From NCBI GenBank assembly GCA_009783865.1, contig WRCR01000024.1, positions 1 to 17,823 of the forward strand: 17,823 nt of DNA. Reading direction: 5' to 3'. Below, in pieces: positions 7,155 through 14,235 of the stretch. This DNA is from Planctomycetaceae bacterium (GTDB lineage: Bacteria > Planctomycetota > Planctomycetia > Pirellulales > Thermoguttaceae). A program made the position numbers and the translations under genes. Every line of letters begins with the position of its first letter. Position 1 is the first letter of the stretch. Under the pieces are notes generated by a model. The model saw only the letters and a program-made list of their open reading frames with translations, had not been told where the DNA came from and ran no database searches.

Positions 7155-7179
7155 TTTAGCCCCGTTTCATAGAAACGGG
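7155..7179. repeat. REP-like hairpin with TTTAGC
   Basis: TTTAGC (7155-7160) is followed by a perfect 8-bp hairpin CCCGTTTC-ATA-GAAACGGG (7161-7179). It shares TTTAGC and a related hairpin core with the element at 7027-7064. Confidence 0.5.
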
Positions 7180-7209
7180 CAATAGCGGATTTGATTAAGT
7201 GTCGCGTTT

Positions 7210-7252
7210 GTGGAGGCGGTGTGAGTAGTGAAGCCAATCCGCCTTTGTCCAC
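7210..7252. other. bulged 10-bp hairpin of unknown role
   Basis: GTGGA-GGCGG (7210-7219) pairs with CCGCC (7239-7243) and TCCAC (7248-7252), leaving a TTTG bulge and a 19-base loop. It lies in the long 3' tail of the rlmM-like transcript and could be a structured RNA on either strand. Unrecognised. Confidence 0.35.
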
Positions 7253-7413
7253 ATTGTGGGGATCCGCATATCACTGAAGCAAGAAAAGCGGCGAAAGATA
7301 AGTGGAAACGAGGAACATGTCACATCTACAGCAGCAGTTTGAAACGCAGCGAGGGGCGGCGGGAAGGCGACCGTAACTTAGAATATATTAACCGCGGTAA
7401 AGAATCAACGTCA

Positions 7414-8496
7414 TCATTTCACTGCCGCCATTACTTCCTGGCGATTAAATGCCAGTTGCTTGATGCGGACGCTGCCGTATCCCCAACTGCGGATTCTTTC
7501 AATGTAAGACGGTATCTTCGCCGCTAATTCCCATTGAAGCAATTTCAACGTAAATAACATACCTCCGACACTAACATGAACTTTGCCATACGAAATAATA
7601 TCTTCGATTACATCCAGTGTGTAATTCGGGGCGACATTCATATCTGCAATCAGCCAGTGGGCTTTGCGCAGCATAAAACGTTTGATTTGATTTGCATTGC
7701 CGCGCAAGTGTGTAAAATTTGGATTCTGCAAGACAACAGGAGACATTTCTGCCGGGTCAATACCGAGAACAGATGCTCCTCTCGCTAACAACGCTTGTGA
7801 ACCGCCGCCGGGAGATGCTCCAATGTCCACGCAAACGTCATTTCTTAATATCGGAAGTTCCGACCAGCGGAGTCCTTCTTCAAACTTGAGATAAGCGCGG
7901 GAAACAGCATGCGGCGGTAAAACCAGCGGTGTTATCCCGCCGGAGTAGCGCGCCGGCAGCGGCGTTGTTTTGATAATCCGTTTCACGCCGATGAAATACT
8001 GTTCCGATTCAACTTGAACAACATCGAGAACCGTTTCACCGGTTTGCGCTGCCGCTGTTGAATCAAAAAAGTTTTTGCCGAGAAACTTCGGGTAAGGCGA
8101 ATTCTCTGTGATGACCTGCTGTAATTCCTTTTGCTCCGTTGTGATTGCCGGTTCAAAACCGTTGGTGCCGGGAACTGCGGTGTCGCGTCCGCAAACATTT
8201 ACTCTGTTGAAAAAATAGCCGGATTTAGCGGTAATCTCCCAGACCTGTTTTGCAAGTTGCAGCGGTTCGGTTCCGTTCACCTTTCCTAACGAAAGTGATA
8301 TTGTTCTTGCAAATACAGATTCGGCAGCAATAGCGGCGATGTCTTCGATGAGGTTTTCTGAAGAGCAGAATTCTTCCGGCATTTTGAAGGAGACGAAGCC
8401 CGGTCGTGAAAACGCAAGACGAAAATCGCCGTGACAATTCAATTCCTGTTTCAGGACTTTTTCTGCACCGGTCTGACAGAGGGCGAAAAGAAACAT
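7414..8496 (-). CDS. rlmM: RlmM-like 23S rRNA 2'-O-methyltransferase
   Basis: The 360-aa protein has a C-terminal FtsJ/RrmJ-type fold. SAM motif I is DIGASPGGG (224-232). The expected K-D-K-E catalytic residues fit K204 (AYLKFEEG), D285 (LIADM), K318 (LFTLK) and E354 (NRQEVMAA). The N-terminal ~190 residues are divergent and correspond to the THUMP-bearing part of RlmM. The end pattern, a TLK-centred strand and then R-Q-E-V, matches RlmM, which methylates C2498 of 23S rRNA with SAM in E. coli. Length is close to the family's usual ~365. ATG 8496 has GGAG five bases upstream (plus-strand CTCC at 8502-8505). It is the last gene of the ketosynthase operon. The exact rRNA target in this organism is inference. 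Confidence 0.8.
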   Translation of the reverse strand: MFLFALCQTGAEKVLKQELNCHGDFRLAFSRPGFVSFKMPEEFCSSENLIEDIAAIAAESVFARTISLSLGKVNGTEPLQLAKQVWEITAKSGYFFNRVNVCGRDTAVPGTNGFEPAITTEQKELQQVITENSPYPKFLGKNFFDSTAAAQTGETVLDVVQVESEQYFIGVKRIIKTTPLPARYSGGITPLVLPPHAVSRAYLKFEEGLRWSELPILRNDVCVDIGASPGGGSQALLARGASVLGIDPAEMSPVVLQNPNFTHLRGNANQIKRFMLRKAHWLIADMNVAPNYTLDVIEDIISYGKVHVSVGGMLFTLKLLQWELAAKIPSYIERIRSWGYGSVRIKQLAFNRQEVMAAVK

Positions 8497-8513
8497 ACAT
8501 GCTCCATGTTTTT

Positions 8514-8533
8514 CAGTATTATAACAGTATTAT
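8514..8533. repeat. tandem 9-mer at the discoidin break
   Basis: CAGTATTAT occurs twice (8514-8522 and 8525-8533), separated by AA. It spans the premature end of the discoidin-like gene and may also supply AT-rich promoter-like sequence for the rlmM-like gene. Confidence 0.6.
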
Positions 8534-8863
8534 GACGACAGCGGCAGGCCAAGCCGCACCTGCAACCCCAGCGGCTGTGGTCATTTCAATTCTGCCGATA
8601 GGTTCGATTTTTTCGAGGTCAATTTGGACGACGGCAAAAGAAATTGGGTGCCAGCCGACGGTTCCTTTTTGAGTCCAAAAATACTGTGTTGTTGTCTCGC
8701 CGTCGGTCAACTGAACGATTTCATCCGGGTCGGTACAGTGCTGATACGCCGGTTTCGGCGACATGATGTACTTTTTTCCGAGAGCGATGTTCTCTTGATT
8801 ATCCTGCGCTGCGAGTTGTCCGCAGAGCAATGACGCTATGATAAGTACGATTAAGTTTCTCAT
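8519..8863 (-). pseudogene. truncated secreted discoidin-like (F5/8 type C) protein
   Basis: The 114-aa protein has a signal peptide (MRNLIVLIIASLLCGQLAAQ) and then the start of a planctomycete-type carbohydrate-binding or discoidin module: NIALGKKYIMSPKP, CTDPDEIVQLTDGETTTQYFWTQ, and TVGW...IDLEKIEPIGRIEMTTAAGVAGAAWP. In relatives I remember, the chain continues after the WPA motif with an SDDG-type segment and often a longer enzyme. Here it stops after AVVIILL, and only 22 bases remain before the rlmM-like start. I therefore read it as a 3'-truncated gene. The ATG at 8863 directly follows the ketosynthase stop (TAA-ATG), so it would be translated by coupling. Whether a 94-residue mature protein folds is unknown. 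Confidence 0.65.
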
Positions 8864-10135
8864 TTAGTTCTCTAATATGAGTGTACAGGAACGTCCCATT
8901 TCCGTATGACTCGTCTTCAAAACGGTTCGCTTTGAAAACGGCAGCGGTTTATCGTGAACAACGTTAATCGGACAATCGCTTGCCGTTTCAGTATGATTGA
9001 GTGTCGGCGGAACGATTTTATGTTCCAGCGAAAGCAGTGCCGATGCTAATTCAACCGCGCCTGCACCGCTTCCTGCATCGCCGATATTGCCCTTGTTGGA
9101 AACAACCGGTACATCACCGATAACAGCCCGAATCGCTTCCGCTTCAACTCTGTCGGCGTGTTTCGTACCGACTCCATCGGCGTTGACAAAGCCGATGTCT
9201 TCCGATTTCATACCGGCACGCTGTAATGCCAATTTGAAAGAACGGCGGATGCCTTCACCGGTAGGTTTGCTCTTATGAAGATGCGGTTCATTGGTTTCGG
9301 AATATCCCCGAATGACGGCGCAGATTTTTGCTCCTCTTGCTTCGGCAAAACTTCGTCTTTCGAGGACAAACGAACCGGCACCTTCGGCGAGAACATTTCC
9401 GCAGCGGTCAGCGTCGAAGGGGCGCGGAACAGTTGTCGGGGTGTCTCTTCTTTCGGCAGTATAATATGCTTTAGTTCTAACGAGAAAATCCTGATTGATA
9501 CGGTTGCCGCAGCCGCCTGCGAGCATTACATCGGCTGCACCGCGTTCAATGTTTCTTGCCGCTTCGATAATTGCCGCCAAAGACGAACAGCGGGAGAGTG
9601 TGAGCGAATTACTTGGACCGCGTGCATCGTGAGCAATACAAATATGACAAGCAGGCATATTGGGGAGAAACTTCAACATCCAAAGAGGAAAAATTTCGCT
9701 CATAGCGTCAATTCCCCAACGGGAAAAGTCGTATTGTCCGTCGGCGATGCCTTTTCGATAAGCGGGCAATTCCAAATCAACTTCGGTTCCGATAAGGTCG
9801 CTGCCGAACACAACGCCGAAACGGTCGCTGTCAACGGAACGGCTGTCGCCTTGTGTGATGAGACCGGCATCGGTACAGGAAAGACAAGCGGCGACGTAAG
9901 CCAACTGAATATCGCGGCTCATTACTTTGATGTTTTTTCGCGGCTGTACGTAATTTTTTGCTTGAAAGTCGGGAACAGTGCCGCCCATTGGACGAAGAGC
10001 GTCATCGCTTGTTTCGATATTCAGGAAACCGATGCCGCTTTTGCCTTCGAGTTGAGAAGTCCAAAAGGTTTCTTTATCGTTGCCGATGGGCGAAAGAACG
10101 GCAAAACCGGTGATGACAACTTCCTCTTTTTTCAT
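8864..10135 (-). CDS. beta-ketoacyl synthase homologue lacking the catalytic Cys-His-His
   Basis: The 423-aa protein is full length for the FabF/KAS II fold, with N-terminal VVITGFAVLSPIGND and C-terminal thiolase-like halves (FDADRCGNVLAEGAGSFVLE; SNKGNIGDAGSGAGAVEL). Aligning by motif to FabF, the nucleophilic Cys position is R182 (GPSNSLTLSRCSSL, with C183 one residue off). The first catalytic His is D320 (NADGVGT for NAHGTST) and the second is D353 (GNIGDAGSG for a G-H motif). It should therefore not condense acyl groups normally. Chain-length factors of type II polyketide synthases are known inactive KAS homologues that act as partners, and that is the closest model. No acyl carrier protein or active KAS is in the window. 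It is the first gene of a three-gene operon. A TATAAT lies only 11 bases before the ATG. Confidence 0.87.
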   Translation of the reverse strand: MKKEEVVITGFAVLSPIGNDKETFWTSQLEGKSGIGFLNIETSDDALRPMGGTVPDFQAKNYVQPRKNIKVMSRDIQLAYVAACLSCTDAGLITQGDSRSVDSDRFGVVFGSDLIGTEVDLELPAYRKGIADGQYDFSRWGIDAMSEIFPLWMLKFLPNMPACHICIAHDARGPSNSLTLSRCSSLAAIIEAARNIERGAADVMLAGGCGNRINQDFLVRTKAYYTAERRDTPTTVPRPFDADRCGNVLAEGAGSFVLERRSFAEARGAKICAVIRGYSETNEPHLHKSKPTGEGIRRSFKLALQRAGMKSEDIGFVNADGVGTKHADRVEAEAIRAVIGDVPVVSNKGNIGDAGSGAGAVELASALLSLEHKIVPPTLNHTETASDCPINVVHDKPLPFSKRTVLKTSHTEMGRSCTLILEN

Positions 10136-10146
10136 TGAACGTTTGG

Positions 10147-10152
10147 ATTATA
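10147..10152 (-). promoter_or_regulatory. -10 box of the ketosynthase operon
   Basis: A perfect TATAAT on the minus strand (10152-10147) lies 11 bases before the ATG at 10135. No good -35 is visible at 16-18 bases. If used, the mRNA leader would be only about 4-5 nt and would have no Shine-Dalgarno. Confidence 0.4.
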
Positions 10153-10264
10153 GGGCTGTTTTGTTATGATTACTAATTCGTTAGGTAAGCCGCTCTATTT
10201 TACCTTGAAAAACGGATTTGTGCAACGGGCGCAGGATTAGAAGTACTGCGTTAAAACCAGCGTA

Positions 10265-11119
10265 TCACTTCACCGTTTGATGATAGAGGGCGAACCGGTA
10301 AGTGCCGTCCCGCTCTTTATGCACACGGAAAAATGATTGCCTCACCGACGGCAGTTTCGCACCGGCATACTCTTCCTCTATTCGCTTCAACATATTTTCC
10401 AACTCCGGCGGTATAAATTTGATTATCAGCCGTGATGGTTCGGAAACCCCCGCCTTCGTCAGCAACTCCCGGTCTGCATCTTCCGTTCCGCCTTTGAGCC
10501 AAGTCAGATAATACCGCGTTTCGTCGGCACTTTCGCCTTCACGGACAACCGGTTTCGCCTCCGAAAGTTTGGAAACATATATGACTTTTCCCGTCGGCAG
10601 CAATACGCCGAGTTCTACCCGAAAAAAATCAAGCATAGCCGCATATTCTTCAACAGTTATACCTTTTCCGAATTGAAATTCCCATTGCCGGATTCTTCCT
10701 CGTGTTCCGGTGCTGCTGCCTTTTACTCTTCCGTCTCCAATTTTACTTCCGATGTCCGGCAGCGCGTCTTCGTCCGGCACCGTTTCAGAAAGAACGGCAG
10801 CATTTTCGGAAACCGTTTGCACAAGCGATTCAACTGCGTCCGAAAAGGAATTCCGGTCAATTTCCGTAAGCGTTCCGGGTATGAGAACATCGGGGTCGGA
10901 CTGTTCGGTATCACTTCCGCCGTCCTCGCCGAAAGGCATAATCTGCACCGGCACGGCACGCAACGGCGGCGATAATTGAAATGAAAAGAAAACTACCGCA
11001 GCAGCCGCAACGAAAAATCCGAAGATGAAAACAAAAGCGAGAAGCACAGAAACCGTCCGCTCATAAAACGAAATTTTAAGCGAAGTAAGAATCAGTTCAT
11101 ATGCGTCATTTACGCTCAC
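10265..11119 (-). CDS. single-TM protein of unknown function, large periplasmic domain
   Basis: The 284-aa protein is read from GTG 11119, which has GGAG six bases upstream. An in-frame GTG at 11161 would add 14 residues but lacks a site and lies in the inverted repeat. Residues 1-21 are cytoplasmic, and 22-49 form one strongly hydrophobic segment (TVSVLLAFVFIFGFFVAAAA). An acidic linker is followed by a Gly-rich stretch (DIGSKIGDGRVKGSSTGTRG). A folded domain spans about 145-284 (QWEFQFGKGITVEEYAAMLD, FRVELGVLLPTGKVIYVSKL). From memory, similar proteins occur in planctomycetes near ExbB/ExbD or TolQ-type genes, but none of those are here. No catalytic motif is seen. It is divergent from the 11417 gene. 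Confidence 0.75.
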   Translation of the reverse strand: MSVNDAYELILTSLKISFYERTVSVLLAFVFIFGFFVAAAAVVFFSFQLSPPLRAVPVQIMPFGEDGGSDTEQSDPDVLIPGTLTEIDRNSFSDAVESLVQTVSENAAVLSETVPDEDALPDIGSKIGDGRVKGSSTGTRGRIRQWEFQFGKGITVEEYAAMLDFFRVELGVLLPTGKVIYVSKLSEAKPVVREGESADETRYYLTWLKGGTEDADRELLTKAGVSEPSRLIIKFIPPELENMLKRIEEEYAGAKLPSVRQSFFRVHKERDGTYRFALYHQTVK

Positions 11120-11125
11120 GGCTAT

Positions 11126-11129
11126 CTCC
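11126..11129 (-). promoter_or_regulatory. Shine-Dalgarno GGAG that fixes the start at 11119
   Basis: GGAG on the minus strand lies six bases before GTG 11119. This favours it over the in-frame GTG at 11161. Confidence 0.6.
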
Positions 11130-11141
11130 GAATTTTTTCTT

Positions 11142-11265
11142 TTTTTCAACGCGAAATACACGAAAAACTCCGCGAAAATCGCGAAAAATCGTCTTTTTGC
11201 TGAAATTTTCTCTCTGAAATTTTAGCGTTTTCCGCGAAAATTTTCGTGTGTTCCGCGTTGAAAAA
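11142..11265. repeat. 124-bp imperfect inverted repeat between divergent genes
   Basis: The arms at 11142-11166 and 11241-11265 are reverse complements at 23 of 25 positions. The inner parts (CGCGAAAATCGCGAAAAA near 11171-11188 and TTTTAGCGTTTTCCGCGAAAA at 11220-11240) also partly pair. The centre holds two copies of CTGAAATTTT (11200-11209, 11214-11223). With flanks it fills the 11120-11416 gap between divergent genes and probably overlaps one or both promoters. No further gene is seen there. Confidence 0.75.
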
Positions 11266-11416
11266 TAAAAATCTACAATTCTCCTAAGCCATTCTAACCG
11301 AAAAAACTTTCATAAAACAGGGCAATTCTCCAAAAATTCTAAAATCGATGGTACAATATGCCGATACGTCCGATATAGGTTTTCTACGTACTGTATCATC
11401 AGTGAAGGGTGTGCCT

Positions 11417-12238
11417 GTGTCAGGAGATAACGAAAAAAACGCAGACGATTTCGATTTCGACTTCAATTCGTTCGCCGATGAAGATACGAAAACGCCGCAA
11501 GATGACGCACAAGGCAATGACGCTCAAAATGACGGTGAATTTTTCGGTATTGCACCGGAAACCAGCGATATAACGGAAGATTCTGCCGGTCCGCGGGAAG
11601 GTCTTTCATTAGAAAAAGGTACCGTAGAAGTTGGTGCGGAAAGCCCTGCTGACAGCACCTTTGAAAGCACCGCCGAAGGCGGTCTGAATGATATTGACGC
11701 TTCCGAAGATATTTCACCCGAAGAAGATTCGGAAAAACCGCCGGAAGAAGAATCCGATACGGCTTTTCCGCCGATTATCTCTTCCGAAGAGGAAAGCGGT
11801 AAAAAAGGCAAAAAAAAGAAAAAAGAAAAACCCAAAAAAGAAAAGAAGTCCAAAGAAAAGTCCCCCAAAGCACCGATTGAACTCGGCTGGATTTTGGCAC
11901 TGCTGTTATTGTTAGTCCTGCTGGGTGCGTTGATAGCCCACACCATTTTTACTTATATGAATCCGCCGAAAGATGCCGGATTTAACTCGACAATATATTA
12001 TCTCGCCGGCGTTTGGGTTTTCGGTCTTGCTGCCGTATTTGTTCCGCTTGGATTTTTGTTCAGCAAAGTAAAGGCAGATATTTACAAAGTTGCCCTTGGC
12101 GCATCGACAATAGCGGTAGCATTCGGGGCAATTCTCCTGCTGGCTGAACTGTATACTTATGATTTTCAAATGAAACCCGCAACGGCGGTGCCTTCTGTGT
12201 CGATGCCGAGCATCGAACCGGCTCCGGATGTTCTGTAG
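11417..12238 (+). CDS. three-TM protein with acidic N-terminus and Lys-rich linker, unknown function
   Basis: The 273-aa protein is read from GTG 11417 (MSGDNEKNADDFDFDFNSF), with an AGGG seven bases upstream. ATG 11348 would add 23 residues but has no binding site and less protein-like sequence. Residues 1-125 are acidic, Ser/Glu-rich and probably disordered. Residues 128-150 are a run of about 16 lysines with Glu and Pro. Three hydrophobic segments follow at about 154-180, 191-215 and 225-247, then a Pro/Ser-rich tail. The acidic and basic parts are expected to be cytoplasmic. No catalytic motif is visible and the family is not recognised beyond a planctomycete-like DFDFDF start. It is convergent with the GspE-like gene, 13 bases apart, with no terminator between them. 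Confidence 0.7.
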   Translation: MSGDNEKNADDFDFDFNSFADEDTKTPQDDAQGNDAQNDGEFFGIAPETSDITEDSAGPREGLSLEKGTVEVGAESPADSTFESTAEGGLNDIDASEDISPEEDSEKPPEEESDTAFPPIISSEEESGKKGKKKKKEKPKKEKKSKEKSPKAPIELGWILALLLLLVLLGALIAHTIFTYMNPPKDAGFNSTIYYLAGVWVFGLAAVFVPLGFLFSKVKADIYKVALGASTIAVAFGAILLLAELYTYDFQMKPATAVPSVSMPSIEPAPDVL

Positions 12239-12251
12239 GTTAAACTGCTGA

Positions 12252-14174
12252 TTATTGGTACAACTTCATTACGCGGGAAAGTTCGTCTACTGATATTTCA
12301 CCTTTGAGCAGAAGTTGGACCCCGTCGTGCATGAAGCCCCGCTGTTTCTGATTTATAATCAGTTGGCGGATTGCTTTCATGTCAGGATTCGTTATTATTG
12401 CTTCACGAATAGCGTCGTTCATTTCGATTAACTCGTACATTGCTGTTCTGCCCATGTATCCGATACCGCTGCAAGTCAGGCAAATCCCGCGCTTTCTTTC
12501 TTCCGGTTCAGGCAGCGGCGTTCTCTTTCGATGCAACTCCCTTACTTGGTCAGGACGCAGTCCTAATTGCTGTAATAACTGCGGCGGCGGCTGAAACGGT
12601 TCTTTACAATCGGGACAGAGTTTTCGGATGAGACGCTGACATACAACGGCATTAAGACGCGGCAAAAAGGTCTGTGCCGGTATTTTCTGCGCTAAAAACC
12701 GAAATATCGCTTCTACGCCGTCATTAGAGCGTATCATTGTAATAAATATACGCTCGTTATCGACTTCCTTACAGCAGAATTCCAAAACCGGCAATGCTGT
12801 CATATCGCGGACAATCAACGCTTTCGGCTCCTTAAATACAATGTCGGGCAAAACCGTGAGCGGCGTTTCGCCTTTGGAAGAATCGTATATTCCGGGAACG
12901 ATGTTTTCAATTTCTTCGCTCGGTGTCAGCCGGTCTTCGACATTTATCACGTCTCGGGTGAACCGGTCGCAGCATCGGCTGAAAACGTCCATAGAACTTC
13001 TCAAACCATTGGCAGGCGGTGCTGATACGATGAAGATTCCTTTTTCGGCGTTGAGATTTGCCATCAATTTTTCTTTCAAATCTGGACGGATACCCAACGC
13101 TTCCATTGATTGAAACGGAACTTTCTTCGCCGTGATTTGCAGCATTGCCGCTTCGCCGGTTTTCGTTCCCTGCGAAACAAATTCAATACCGTACTTCGTC
13201 TTTTTTCGGATTATTGCTGTGAAAGTTCCCTTCTGGGATGAACGTCTGTCTTCCGGTTTCCCGCCGATGAGTAATTTCATGGCAATGAGGGCATCCTCCA
13301 TCTTGTCCGTTGTTTTGCCTCTTTCTACAACACGGGGAATTGGTGCCAAGTTAAGCCACACACCGTCAACCAAATGTTTTAGTTGCGTACTTTCGGGCGT
13401 GAAATCAAACATCAGCGTAGTGGCGTTGCTTGTTATAGCATCGTAAAGATGCTCACGAAATTCATTATAACCCGGTGAATTTCTGGCAAGGACAAGCCGC
13501 TTGGTTAGTTCTTCTTTGCTAAGGTTGAAACCGGTCGCTTCCATTTCAATCGGAGAACCAACTTCATAAACGAGGCGCGGCTTGACTTTGATTTTCATTC
13601 CGATTTTGTTCATCGACACCGCAAAGATGTAGAAAAGATGTTCACCGGTCAACACTTTCAGATGCGGCGGCAGTGTTCTGTTTCTTTGAACGACGTATAC
13701 CAAAGTCGGAACAAGTACTACCAGAAAAATTATGGGACAGGCTGCTTCGAACAGCGGCACGAACATTAACCCCAAGCCGAGTCCAAGATAAGCCCCCACG
13801 TATGCAAGGTTTGCGGCTTCACGATTGGGATTGTTGAGGCGTTCCATGTCGCCGTTCATCCAACTTGCGCAAAACACCCATAAGAAATATATGAGAACAT
13901 AGAGGGTGAGTTTAATGGGGTCAACATATCCGCCGGGTCCCCACCAGCCCCTTGTCAAAATGTCACCGCTATAACTGCCCCGTTGTGCTGTCTGCTGCGG
14001 AGCGGGCGCGCTTTGCTCTCCCGAAGGAGGCGGGGGTGCACTGCCGGTGTCCCCGCCGACAATAGCCGCTGTTCCCGGATCTACTATTCCCAACCCGCCT
14101 TGAGCATTGACCGCTGCTGTGTAAAAAACGAACAGAAACGAAAAAACAAACGATATAATTAAAAAGTGCCGCAT
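12252..14174 (-). CDS. membrane-anchored GspE/PilB-like protein with degenerate ATPase motifs
   Basis: The 640-aa protein has a signal-like hydrophobic N-terminus (1-24) and a Pro/Gln-rich linker. Further hydrophobic segments lie at about 85-105, 122-142 and 146-163. From about 195 onwards it follows a GspE/PilB-type two-domain ATPase. The Walker A position reads SAPPANGLRSS (384-394) with no GKT/S. The Asp box keeps NVED (411-414). Walker B reads ALIVRDM (452-458) with the catalytic Glu missing. The His box reads TMIRSNDG in place of the usual TLHTNDA. The tetracysteine zinc site of GspE is kept (C520, C523, C565, C568), as is the C-terminal GIGYMGRTAMYELIEM. It should therefore not hydrolyse ATP and may act as a structural or regulatory partner at the membrane. 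It lies 61 bases downstream of the intact PilT-like gene in the same direction. Confidence 0.85.
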   Translation of the reverse strand: MRHFLIISFVFSFLFVFYTAAVNAQGGLGIVDPGTAAIVGGDTGSAPPPPSGEQSAPAPQQTAQRGSYSGDILTRGWWGPGGYVDPIKLTLYVLIYFLWVFCASWMNGDMERLNNPNREAANLAYVGAYLGLGLGLMFVPLFEAACPIIFLVVLVPTLVYVVQRNRTLPPHLKVLTGEHLFYIFAVSMNKIGMKIKVKPRLVYEVGSPIEMEATGFNLSKEELTKRLVLARNSPGYNEFREHLYDAITSNATTLMFDFTPESTQLKHLVDGVWLNLAPIPRVVERGKTTDKMEDALIAMKLLIGGKPEDRRSSQKGTFTAIIRKKTKYGIEFVSQGTKTGEAAMLQITAKKVPFQSMEALGIRPDLKEKLMANLNAEKGIFIVSAPPANGLRSSMDVFSRCCDRFTRDVINVEDRLTPSEEIENIVPGIYDSSKGETPLTVLPDIVFKEPKALIVRDMTALPVLEFCCKEVDNERIFITMIRSNDGVEAIFRFLAQKIPAQTFLPRLNAVVCQRLIRKLCPDCKEPFQPPPQLLQQLGLRPDQVRELHRKRTPLPEPEERKRGICLTCSGIGYMGRTAMYELIEMNDAIREAIITNPDMKAIRQLIINQKQRGFMHDGVQLLLKGEISVDELSRVMKLYQ

Positions 14175-14195
14175 ATAGTTAATAAGGGAAAATAT

Positions 14196-14218
14196 GCCGC
14201 AGCCCTTCGGCTTGCGGC
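14196..14218 (-). other. intercistronic hairpin
   Basis: GCCGCA-GCC (14196-14204) pairs with GGC-T-TGCGGC (14209-14218) around CTTC with one bulged T. It lies between the PilT-like and GspE-like genes. The minus strand continues ATATTTTCCC, a poor T-tract, so it may be a weak attenuator or an mRNA-processing or stability element. Confidence 0.5.
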
Positions 14219-14235
14219 TTTGATGTAATTACATA

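Larger units (their letters stand above)
6983..7413. other. gene-poor stretch rich in hairpins
   Basis: No convincing gene lies between the WD40 promoter and the end of the rlmM-like gene. The stretch contains a nested palindrome at 7027-7064, a minus-strand terminator at 7091-7119, a hairpin at 7161-7179 and a bulged hairpin at 7210-7252. A plus-strand frame from GTG 7228 has one CPHCG zinc-knuckle-like motif but no second Cys pair. It runs into the rlmM-like gene on the other strand. Confidence 0.6.

Noticed and set aside
7228..7527. Plus-strand frame with a CPHCG motif, possibly a transposase zinc-ribbon remnant
   Set aside because: There is only one CxxC pair and the second pair is missing. 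The downstream part is antisense to the rlmM-like gene and no inverted repeats of an insertion sequence flank it.
9275..10138. 287-residue plus-strand open frame opposite the ketosynthase gene
   Set aside because: It is fully antisense to a clearly conserved ketosynthase, has no recognisable domain and reads like translated complement.
11171..11190. Short CGCGAAAA direct repeats suggesting a CRISPR or iteron array
   Set aside because: There are only two or three copies without regular spacers. They are better explained as part of the large inverted repeat at 11142-11265.
11688..11915. Lys-rich 75-residue plus-strand frame
   Set aside because: It is an out-of-frame reading of the Lys/Glu-rich linker of the three-TM protein.
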